This document shows, one piece after another, positions 55,575 to 64,000 of a DNA stretch of 64,000 nucleotides; positions within the stretch are counted from its first letter, which is position 1, and the number at the start of each line of letters is the position of its first letter. The notes beneath the pieces were generated by a model. That model was not told the DNA's origin and did no database searches. It saw only the letters and a list, made by a program, of their open reading frames with translations. The stretch covers positions 112,990,228-113,054,227 of the forward strand of contig NC_080680.1 of the NCBI RefSeq assembly GCF_030445035.2, read 5' to 3'. The stretch comes from Dasypus novemcinctus (taxonomy: Eukaryota; Chordata; Mammalia; Cingulata; Dasypodidae). The translations under genes were made by a program, and so were the position numbers.

Positions 55575-57690
55575 TTAAAGATACATAGATCACACAAAAT
55601 GTTACATTAAAAAATATGAGGTTCCCATATACCCCATTCCCCACCCACTCCCACTCCTCCCACATCAACAACCTCTTTCATCAGTGTGGCACATTCATTG
55701 CATTTGATGAATACGTTTTGGAGCACTGCTTGCACAGCATGGATTATAGTTTACATTGTAATTTGCACTCTCACCCAGTCCATTCAGTGGATTATGGCAG
55801 AATATATAATGCCATGCATCTATCCCTGCAATATCATTCAGGACAACTCCAAGTCCCCCATATCACACGTCTTCTTTCCTTTCCCTGCCCTCAGCAACTC
55901 CTGAGGCCACTGTCTCCAATCAATGATACAATTCCTTCCATTGCTAGAGTCACAATAATTTTATAGTAGAATACCAGTAAGTCCATTCTAATCCATATTT
56001 TATTCCTCCATCCTGAGGACCCTGGGATGGTGATGTCCACTCCACCTCTAAATCTAGAGGGGGCTTAGATCCCACATGGCTGATGGATGCAAATCTTCTG
56101 CTTGCAGCTGTAAACTCTCATGGTTCCCAGGTGTGGTGGTTGACCATCCCCAACTCCCTGTTAGCTGACCTGGGTAAGTCCAATGCACCAGAGAGTAGGT
56201 GTTGCAACTCTGCTGAGGCTCAGTGCCCAGTTGGCACATGAACAATCCAGAGATTCAAGTCTCCTGAGCATACACCAACCCCAGTGCCAACAACAGGTTC
56301 AGTAAAAGTGACAGAAGAGGGATGTGTATAGAAGTCGCTTCTGAGTCCAACTCCAACACACACAATGCAAAAATTCTAAAGTAGGGCCCACCGACAAGGC
56401 CCTAACTCCAGAGCCATCTGCCATGACCATAGGACCTGGGTGTCTCCATAGCCCTCAGAAGAACTTCTACCTGGGGTTGAATCTACAACACCTTCCTACT
56501 CATGGTATGGGTCTCCACCCACTAACATAACACACTATGACAAGATTAGTACTCACACACTCCCTAGAAACCTGCACCAGGTGCACTCTGTGCCAGATAC
56601 CCCTGTGAAACACCTTAAACCAGTAACCCTTCCTTATTATGTTTTCTAAAGAGTTTTCTCAACATTAGAGTTTTGACCACATACCTGACAATCTCCTGTG
56701 TTCACCTGCTCCCTCCCAACCCTCCCCCCAATTCCATGGATCATCAGTCCCATCCTCCCAACCCTAGTCCCCTCAAGCCTGCAAAACCCCACCCAATAGT
56801 ATCCCTATGCTCCCATCTTATCCCTTCCCTGCCCAACTGCTTACCTCCACTTTATCATAGATTTCGCCAGTGTCGGCATCAGCTCACAACCTTCCTCTAC
56901 CCCTCTATTTCATGTAAGTCTATCTTCCATTGTCAAGCTCTCTGAGACAGCTTGATTTGCTTAATTCATATCAGAGATCATGTGGTATTTGTCCTTCAAT
57001 GTCTGGTTTGCTTCACTCAACATAAGGTCCTTAAGATGCATGCATGTTATCCCATGTGTTAGTACTGTATTCCTTCTTACAGCTGAGTAGTATTCCATTT
57101 TATGTATATACCACATTTTATTTATCCATTCATCTGTTGATGGGTATTTGGGTTGATTCCACCTTTGGCAATAATGAATAATGCTGCTATGAATATTTGT
57201 GTGCATATATATGTTCATGTCCTTGTTTTCAGTTCTTCTGGGTATATACCCAGCAGCGGAACTGCTGGGTCATATGGCAAATCTATAGCTAGTTTTTTGA
57301 GGAACCACCAAACTATTCTCCAGAATGGCTGGATCCTTCTACATTCCCACCAGCAGTGGATGAGGGTTCCCATTCCTCCACATCCTCTCCAACACTTGTA
57401 GTCCTCTGTTTTTTTTAATAGCTGCCAATCTAATGGGTATAAAATGATTTCTCATTGTAGTTTTGATTTGCATTTCCCTAATAGCTAGTGATGTTGAGAG
57501 TCTTTTCATGTGCTTTTTAGCCATTTGTATTTCTTCTTTGGAGAAGCATCTGTTCAAATCTCTTGCCCATTTTTTAAATGGATTGTTTGTCTTTTTATTT
57601 TCGAGGCATAGAATTTCTTTATATATGTTGGATATTAGGCTCCTATCAGATATATAGTTACCAAATATTTTCTCCTATTGGGTAAGTCAA
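55575..57690 (-). mobile_element. xenarthran-type L1 3' end: ORF2 C-terminus plus long 3' UTR
   Basis: 55580-56960 is a ~1.38-kb 3' UTR homologous to the last ~900 bp of 28296-29751 ('aatatggattagaatggact', 'aagcagaagatttgcatcca' on the minus strand). It is directly preceded by the ORF2 end at 56961, which shows that the repeated tail units in this window belong to L1. 5'-truncated near 57690, where reversed ORF2 stops. Confidence 0.9.
56961..57557 (-). pseudogene. L1 ORF2 C-terminus, frameshifted
   Basis: Two frames carry it: 57557-57339 ([40 protein letters not shown]) and 57218-56961 (QRWNQPKYPSTDEWINKMWY, IHKMEYYSAVRRN). Between them, in another frame, the Cys-rich CWWEC motif and a PYDPAVPLLGIYP segment are readable. 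At least one frameshift near 57355 and a stop near 57230 disable it. Confidence 0.9.
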
Positions 57691-57889
57691 AGCCTAATCT
57701 TAACATAATTTAATTGGACATCTCAGCTGAATCTTATACAATCAAAGGGTTATCACACCCAGAGGAACAGGCTAGTTTACAAACATAATCAATATCTTTT
57801 TTAGAAATTTGTAAATAGTATCAAACTGCCACACCACCCAAGAATTAATTTAGAAAATTAAAGCATATCAATCAACAATTATCAAGGCC
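57691..57889. other. unassigned repeat-like sequence
   Basis: 'gggttatcacacccagagga' and 'gtatcaaactgccacaccac' look repeat-derived, but the family is unknown. Confidence 0.3.
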
Positions 57890-58325
57890 CCAATATGACC
57901 CAGTTGCTATGCTAAGGATTATAGGCACTACCTTTACTGGAGGGAGAGACAGGTACATAAAGTGAATAAACAAACAAGTGAAAATCAGGATGGGATACTA
58001 ATAAAGCCTTAGAAAAGCACAAATAACTAAACCTGTTCTTTTAACTGAGGAGGGGAGCTAAGGGCTTTACAAAAGGAGGCATTTGAGGAGAGTTTTGGGC
58101 TAATGACTAGTTCTCAAAGGACGAAGGTAAGAGGCATTTGAAACAGAAGAAACAGCATGTACAAAGGCATGTAAGCATGACTGTATGTGAATATTTGGGG
58201 CTTTATGTTCAAGGATAATTTGCATATTGAAAGGGTAGGCAGGAGCTTGATCATGGAGGTCCTTGAATGTCATGTTAAGTGGCTTGAACTTTACCTTGGT
58301 GGCTCTGAGAAAGAGATTTCTGTAG
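57890..58325 (-). mobile_element. L2 3' region
   Basis: Reversed L2 order: 'gttgctatgctaaggattat', 'gaaacagcatgtacaaaggc', 'ggtaggcaggagcttgatca', 'tggaggtccttgaatgtcat', 'gtggcttgaactttaccttg'. Confidence 0.8.
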
Positions 58326-58734
58326 GGCATGATTTATCCAGATTAATATTTTAGAATGAGGTTTCTTGAGTCTATGAGATCTATGGCAGCAAGAATCCTA
58401 GGCTGAGGACATTTGCATTTTTGGCACTTAGGAGCACAGATGGAAGAGACAGCTTGGGGAAGGAGAAGAGACAGCTTGGGGAAGGAGAAGAAGCAGGAAG
58501 AGTCCAAGCCCATGGTGCTGACTGCAGAGGGCACATGCAGCCCCTGAAGCAAGGGCTAATCAACAGGTAGCCCCTGAGTCCCACAAAGGATCGGGAGCAA
58601 GGTGGAATCTTCCTTTCTACTCAGAGACCCAGAGTAGATCACTCCGTCTCTGTGACTTTAGCATATGGGTGAAATAAATATTTTCTTGTTATAAAAATTA
58701 ATAGAAAGGTCAAACCTCACCCAGAGTCAGGCTT
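58326..58734. other. unique sequence with a 22-bp tandem duplication
   Basis: No repeat family seen. 58444-58465 and 58466-58487 are identical copies of a unit starting AAGAGACAGCTTGGGG. Confidence 0.7.
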
Positions 58735-59440
58735 GGAACCAGCCAGAGCTGTGGCGGCAGGGACAGTACAGTCATGGCGCTGGGAGCAGGGCCCGGGAGG
58801 GAATGCAAGGCCCCGGGAGACACTGGCTGTGCAGACTTGGTGACAGCGTGAGAGGTACTAGATTATGTCAACTTCGCATGGCTCCGGAGTATAAGCTAGT
58901 CGTTCTTGGAGCAGGAGGCATTGGAAAGTCTGCTCTGACTGTGCAGTTTGCTCAAGGAATTTTTGTTGAAAAATATGATCCTACGATAGAAGATTCTTAC
59001 AGAAAGCAAATTGAAGTAGATGGACAACCGGGTATGCTTGGAATCCTGGATACTGCAGGAATGGGACAATTTACTGTAATGAGGGATTTGTACATGAAAA
59101 ATGGATAAGGCTTAGCATTAGTTTATTCAGTCATAGCACAGTCCACATTTAATGATTTACAAGATCTGAGAGAATAGATTCTTCTGGTGAAAGACACTGA
59201 TGGTGTTTCAATGATTCTGGTTGGTAATAAATGTGACTTGGAGAGTGAAAGGGTTGTAGGAAAGGAGCAAGGTCAAAATCTAGCGATGACGGAACAACTG
59301 TGTGTTCTTGAAAACTTCTGCAAAATCGAAAGTAAATGTTAATGAGATCTTTTATGAACTAATATGACCTATTAACAGAAAACTCCAGTGCGCTGGAAGG
59401 CCCATGAAAGGACACCAGGTCAGCTGCCTGTCCTCCAGCT
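58735..59440 (+). pseudogene. RAP1B: RAP1B processed pseudogene
   Basis: RAP1B is a Ras-family GTPase acting in integrin adhesion and cell junctions; this is a dead retrocopy. Homology to the coding region starts at ATG 58878 ([20 protein letters not shown]). The P-loop GAGGIGKS replaces the usual GSGGVGKS, the effector loop YDPTIEDSY is kept, and DTAGM replaces DTAGT. Coding sequence is contiguous with no introns. Lesions: an extra codon after Met, TAA at 59106-59108 (codon 76, normally Gln), TAG at 59175-59177, a 1-nt deletion near 59286, TGA at 59365-59367. NKCDL is intact and NNC..SAKSK is readable after the shift. The C-terminus (INRKTPV, then WKAHERTPGQL) fits RAP1B rather than RAP1A, and the prenylation box is lost. 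KDTDGV also favours RAP1B. 58735-58877 probably is copied 5' UTR (inference). No A-tail or target duplication was found. Confidence 0.9.
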
Positions 59441-59940
59441 CATTGTCCCTGAGCCCCCTATGTGGCCACCACCTTAGTCACCCCCTCTCTTAATACTGCC
59501 TCTGTCTCCATCTCCCCTCCTCAGCCACAGCCAGACCCTGGCATGGCTTACATTGGGCCTACCCCAGCCAGAGCAACGGCAGCTCCGGAACCAGGAACTG
59601 AGCTGACCAGAGGCTCCAGCCTCCCCCAGCGGCCACCTGGAAGGGCCGAACAACACGACCTAGCAACGTGGAGGAGTTAATGCCTTTGGGGTGCATTTTG
59701 AGTCAGGAAACAGGAAAGAATGACCAAATCATAATGGTTCCATCTATAGACCTTACTGGAGATTCCCATATGACCAAGGGACTTTCTACCTTTTCTTGAG
59801 ACGCTGTAGCCAGCTCAGTAAAGTGCTATTTTATATTTGCTTGTCCTCTTTCTCTGCTTCCCTAGGAGTATAGCTCCCAATAAAACTTTACCATACGAGC
59901 TTTGCCTCTGCTGCAACTTTCTAGGAAGCCCAAGTTAAGA
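59441..59940 (+). other. unexplained GC-richer segment with AATAAA
   Basis: From the point where RAP1B coding homology ends, ~500 bp have no partner in the window. An AATAAA lies at about 59879-59884 after 'gctcagtaaagtgctatttt'. It could be copied 3' UTR, an LTR (the end resembles an R/U5 region), or unique DNA. The 72-codon frame has no motif. Confidence 0.4.
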
Positions 59941-60319
59941 TGATACGTAAAGGGCCTAGATCTACCCTGCATACTTGGTACTGGGTTAATGTTCTCTTCT
60001 TCCCTCCTAGGGACATATTTTCTTCTTCTTAGACTTCCTAGGTTTTTGTGAGGTTCAATTGAGATGATGTATGTATAAGTGTTTTGTAACCTTTTTTTTT
60101 TGGGGGGGGGCGGTTGGTAGCAGTTATGCTGTGCCAATGTAGAGCATCACTACAAATTAACACAACTGGGCTAACCAGTCAAGTGGCTTTGCCTTCAAGT
60201 GGGGACAGGCATTCTTGGTCGTACTCATCGTGGAGGAATGACCAGTATGTCCCAGCTTTTTACTAGCTGGATGGCCTCTGAGCCCCCATTTCCTCTTCTC
60301 TTCCACTAGGATAGCTCTG
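59941..60319. other. unique sequence, no feature recognised
   Basis: Short T and G runs near 60092-60110. No family recognised. Confidence 0.5.
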
Positions 60320-60450
60320 TCTAAGTCATCTTGTTCTTAGGAAGTTTAATAAAAACAAGGGTGTGAACCTGCTTTGCAAACTCCAAATTGCTATGTAAAT
60401 GAAAGGGGTTATTATTACTATCCCTCAGTAAATACTTGCCAAATAAATGA
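60320..60450 (+). mobile_element. MIR SINE fragment
   Basis: 'gaaaggggttattattacta' and 'cagtaaatacttgccaaata' resemble the MIR/L2 3' end. Confidence 0.4.
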
Positions 60451-60984
60451 ACTACTTGTGAAATAGAAAACATCCATTCAAATAGGCCCAGGGTTCCTAA
60501 GAAAATTAGGCACTCATCCTGGTTCTCAGTTTATAACTCTCCTGGAGCATTAGGAGCAAGAGAACAGGCATCAGGTTTAGTGAATGTGTTAGTTCTCTAT
60601 TACATTGGTTCTTTGGATATTGCAAATGCAGTCCAGAAGTAGGAATGTTCCAGCGATTGGACAAGCTGAGGAAGAGCACCTTTGCCAATATGCCACCCTC
60701 TTTGGAACCGACAACTGCAGCTCCATTTCTGGAGTGTGGGTCTTCGAGGCCAGGAGGTGCCTTCCTGCTGAGTCCAGATTGGCAGGTGGGTTATGAGTCA
60801 CACACATGGTGGAAACGGGATCCTGGCAGGGAGGAGCCCCAGACACCGGTTCGAGAGCACTTTTCCTGGGAGGAGGCCTTCTAGCATGTGGGCAAAGCCT
60901 TCAGCACCTGCCTTTCAGAAGACGGGGCCACTAAAGGAACCTGAACACTGAAAAAAAGAAAAAGAAAAAGAAGAACCAGCTGAG
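60451..60984. other. unique or LTR-derived sequence
   Basis: Leads without a clear boundary into the LTR end at 60985. Overlapping frames at 60589-60884 on both strands show no motif. Confidence 0.4.
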
Positions 60985-61094
60985 CCCACACAGATTTCTG
61001 GCCCACAGAACTGTGTGAGATAATAAATTTGTGTGGGTTTCGCCAGTACGGTTGTGGTGATGTGTTATGTCAAGAATAGAAGCCTAATACAGTA
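60985..61094 (+). mobile_element. MaLR-type LTR 3' end
   Basis: 'cacagaactgtgtgagataa', 'taaatttgtgtgggtttcgc' and 'caagaatagaagcctaatac' match the terminal part of MLT1/MST-type LTRs. Confidence 0.6.
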
Positions 61095-61133
61095 CAATTC
61101 ATCCTGGGGTGTCATACTATGTACACAGTTTTT

Positions 61134-61282
61134 TTGTTTGTTTGTTTTTGTTTTTTGATTTTGTAAAAATATTACATTAAAAAAAAATATGAGGTCCCAT
61201 TCAACCCCACCACCCCCACCCCACCACTCCCCCCCCAGCAACACTCACTCCCATCATCATGATACATCCATTGCATTTGGTA
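61134..61282 (-). mobile_element. 149-bp L1 3' UTR stub with perfect TSD
   Basis: A perfect 15-bp duplication ATGTACACAGTTTTT at 61119-61133 and 61283-61297 brackets only the last 149 bp of the same L1 3' UTR, including the C-rich (G-quadruplex on minus) stretch at 61205-61237 and an A-rich tail on the minus strand. Confidence 0.93.
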
Positions 61283-61404
61283 ATGTACACAGTTTTTAAT
61301 AATCATTGCAACAATCTTGTAGTAACACGAAACTATCTGTGATATGAGAAGTGAAAAAGCAAAGCTTGCTAGATGAGGTCCTTATGACCTCACATTAAAA
61401 ATAT

Positions 61405-61735
61405 GTGTAGGGAAGCAGATGTGGCTCAACCACTTGGGCATCCGCCTACCACGTGCGACATCCCAGGTTTGGGTCCCTGCGCCTCCTAAAAGAAGACGCT
61501 GCCTCCAGCTAGGCCCCACCCCTACCGCAACAAGTAGAGGCCACAAGCCAGCAGACACCACAGCCCTTAGTGAGCGATGTGGCTCAGTCCTTGGGCACTT
61601 GCCCCTCATGTGGGTGGTCCCAGGTTTGATTCCCAGTGCCTCCTGGAGAAGGCAAGCAAACAATGAGCAGACAGAGGAGAGAACCATCTAGAGGAAGGGG
61701 GGATGAATAAAGAAAAATAAAGTAAATAAAACAAA
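61405..61735 (+). mobile_element. DAS SINE dimer
   Basis: First head 'gggaagcagatgtggctcaa' with 'cccaggtttgggtccc', then a ~85-bp linker, second head 'gagcgatgtggctcagtcct' with CCCAGGTTTGATTCCC, and an A-rich tail of AAAT/AAAATAA. Frames of 90-101 codons on both strands are shadows of the SINE. Confidence 0.9.
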
Positions 61736-62619
61736 TCTTTAGCATATAGGTGTGTAAATGAAGTTCAAACAAAGAGAGAATAGGAAAAAATGGAAATAAT
61801 TAGGATTTGGAGAGAAATTTTTCTTTAAGGGTCTAAGATCCCTGCTTAGAATTGACATCGATCTCCCTGTTCAGAGGCTCTTCGCTTTTTCCAGAGCCTT
61901 GGCCTTGCTCCAATGGGGCCAAAGTACCCAGGAGCTGCAGTGGCGTCTCTGACATCTTTTCTCAACCCACAAAAACAAAGAAGTCAAAGGATGGAGCCAT
62001 TTCAATGCCAAATTTTTCTGTGATATTTTCTTTCTTAAGCCTCTGGCACCTGCTACCACCTGGCAAACACAGATGCCAAATAAATGTCCAAAGTACAAAT
62101 GAATATTAAGGGAAAACTTGGAAAAAGACGGTTGTGTTGACGTTGGCAGTCCTTGTTTCACGCACACACACGTTCATGGTTGTGATTTTTCTATTGCCTG
62201 CCAAGGATATTGTCACATCTGGACTTTGTCCTTTGCGTGAATTGGTAGAAATAAGCATTCTAGTGTATTCCTCAGGTCAGATGGCCTCTCCACACTTGGC
62301 CACCTGACAGAGCTCGAGGGCCACTGATCTTGGCCGCTCTCCCCCTTGCCTCCTCACTCCCTCACAAATGTCATCTGTTTGATTATCTCATCAGCTCTGG
62401 TGGAACTCAAGTTGTGACTGGACCCAGTGACCATCTTCAGGGCACATAAGTTTCCTCAGGGACCTGAGATCTTACATCTGTTCTTCATCAGAGGACACTG
62501 GTAAAGGCCATCCTTCTTGATCTAAGCCTCTTTACCTCAGACTATAGCAATGGTGAAGAAGGGAGGACTGGGCCATCTTGAGTCAGTTTTGTGGTAAAGT
62601 GTGATTCGCTGACAGGCCC
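61736..62619. other. unique sequence, no feature recognised
   Basis: No repeat family or exon recognised. The 98-codon frame at 61871-62167 has no motif. Confidence 0.5.
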
Positions 62620-62890
62620 CGAGGACATACTTTGTATCAGATACTGTACTATATCTCAGGGACACTCAAAAAATGGGCACCATTCTCTGTCCTCAAGCTG
62701 CTAACAGCCTATCAGGAAGACTTTCTAGCAAATAAATGTTTATAGCACGGTGCGGTACAAGCATGGGGTACCATAAAACTGAAGAAAGTGGTCATTTAAC
62801 TTCACAGGGAGCTGGTGGAGTGGGCTAAGAAGCTCAGGGAGGGTTTTTCTGAGAAGGTAATCTCTGGGAAATATTCTGAAGAATGGAAGG
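62620..62890 (-). mobile_element. L2 3' region
   Basis: Reversed L2 order: 'atactttgtatcagatactg', 'cattctctgtcctcaagctg', 'aggaagactttctagcaaat', 'ggagggtttttctgagaagg'. Confidence 0.65.
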
Positions 62891-64000
62891 TGGGTTTGGA
62901 GACACTCACCCTTTTGCTGAACTTCTCTCACCCCCAAAGAGGAGGAGTGTGATCTGGACTGGCTAAATTCACACAGGACTTGTGGTGCTCAGCTCCAAGT
63001 GGGTAGAGCTTTCTCAGGAATTTAAGATTGCGGAAGGTGGGTCCCTGCCCTCCCACAAGGCCCAGCAAGGTAGGTTTTCGGGAACTCTCTCTGCTGCCCC
63101 ACCCATCCGCATCCCCCCATCACTCCTCCACTCTGGCCAGGCTCAGGACAGCAGCCGAGGCTGGCCCACTCTAGGCATACAACTATACCTCTGCTTTTCC
63201 TCTCCCACAGCTCCCTGGTAAGTGTGTCCTACCTGGAAGTGGCGAGGAGTGGAGCTCGGGATGAAAGCAGCTAGAGCAGGCCTTCGACTTGGAGGCTTCC
63301 CAGAATGCCCAGCCCCAGCTAAGGCAAGTTCCACATGGTGCTGCTTGGCTCAAAATGCTCCACCTGAGAGACTGAGACCAGCACCTTCAGATGGGAATGA
63401 ACACTGTCTCCCAGTCAGGCTGACCCAAGCTCTCCAACAAATAGATGACTGTCACACCTCTAGTCCTGTGAGGTCATTTGCATACAGGATGGGTTCCTGC
63501 AAGGAGAGCACTTTAACCTCTGGACAGGGGACCTCCTGGCCTGGCTTCTACCCAGAATACAGAAAAACCCAGCCCCGCTCCCCATCAGGTTCTAAGAGAA
63601 GATTATTTTATGAAACACTAAGAAGCTAAGGGGGCTCTAGCGTCTTCACCCTGCCCCACAGTCTGGGAGAAAGAAGGGCAGGATTAAGTAGATTGTCACA
63701 ACACCAGCCTTGCAGTCACTGCTTGGGCCTTAAGTGTCTCCCCTTCCCTCATCTCCCCACTGACTGGTGTCCTTCCTTCTCCTGAAATTCCCACATTGAA
63801 GATGACTCACTGTGCCAAGACTAAAGAAAGAGGCAGGGTGGATTTAGCCTCTCTGAGACTGGCTGATTCAGGAGCACCAGGAGACAAGACCCCAACACGG
63901 AGAGCAGTGGGTGCGCAGGGGTCCTCAGCGGCACTGGCCATCGCGAGGTCTCTTCCCCAAGCAGTTCCATGAACAGTGGCCATTACCATGGGGGCCAGAG
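62891..64000. other. unique sequence, no feature recognised
   Basis: GC-richer than average. Overlapping frames at 62982-63629 show no domain and no supported splice sites, so no gene is called. The right edge is cut by the window. Confidence 0.45.

Noticed and set aside
62982-63629. Possible exons with nearby CAG and GTAAGT-like sites (for example around 63209-63222)
   Set aside because: The implied exons would be a few bases long or lack a consistent frame; no protein homology seen.
1-64000. CRISPR arrays, operons, ribosome-binding sites, bacterial insertion sequences
   Set aside because: The window is mammalian repeat-rich DNA; no regularly spaced direct repeats with unique spacers and no prokaryotic gene organisation are present.

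Overview
The window is mammalian nuclear DNA, almost certainly from a xenarthran and most likely an armadillo (Dasypus). The diagnostic signal is the tRNA-Ala-derived DAS family of SINEs, present in at least nine copies as single heads, tandem dimers and long forms with a body, plus an L1 whose 3' UTR is more than 1 kb long and recurs across the window. MIR, L2, MLT1 and old L1 relics give the usual placental background. I found no intact protein-coding gene and no convincing exon. Every reading frame of 60-200 codons is either part of a retroelement or chance, so the window is intergenic or intronic. The only recognisable host gene is a dead processed copy of RAP1B at 58.7-59.4 kb.

Layout. 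1-11.6 kb: mostly unique sequence with MIR/L2 relics, two DAS SINEs, one MLT1-like LTR and one hAT miniature element. 11.6-15.1 kb: an antisense old L1 carrying a 5'-truncated young L1 tail and a long-form DAS SINE. 15.1-27.9 kb: sparse MIR/L2/MLT1, with one more L1 tail at 21.1 kb. 28.3-29.75 kb: a 1.46 kb L1-tail retroposon with a perfect 15-bp target-site duplication. 30-42 kb: mostly unique, with MIR, a second hAT miniature element and two DAS dimers.

42.2-51.2 kb is the centrepiece, a multi-level nest. The outer layer is a hAT-like relic, interrupted by an antisense old L1. That L1 holds a forward 5'-truncated L1 with an internal ~120-bp-arm palindrome, a DAS dimer, and a 4.6 kb 'half-L1' (HAL1-like) element. 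The half-L1 has its own 5' UTR, ORF1 and 3' UTR, has lost the endonuclease and reverse transcriptase, is flanked by a 13-bp duplication, and carries a further DAS SINE inside ORF1.

51.2-57.7 kb: more antisense L1 (one copy reaching the ORF2 C-terminus), an MLT1 LTR and an unassigned solo LTR. 57.7-64 kb: L2, the RAP1B pseudogene, an unexplained GC-richer stretch, a 149-bp L1 stub and a DAS dimer.

The parts work together only as a retrotransposition ecology: autonomous L1 supplies the enzyme, while DAS SINEs, the half-L1, the L1-tail units and the RAP1B copy are passengers. The most interesting signals are the half-L1 with tandem ~399-bp monomers in its 5' UTR and a triplicated ~220-bp block in its 3' UTR, the fold-back palindrome, and the 1.46 kb tail retroposon with a short apparent 3' transduction. 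Family names come from recalled consensus features, not a database search.
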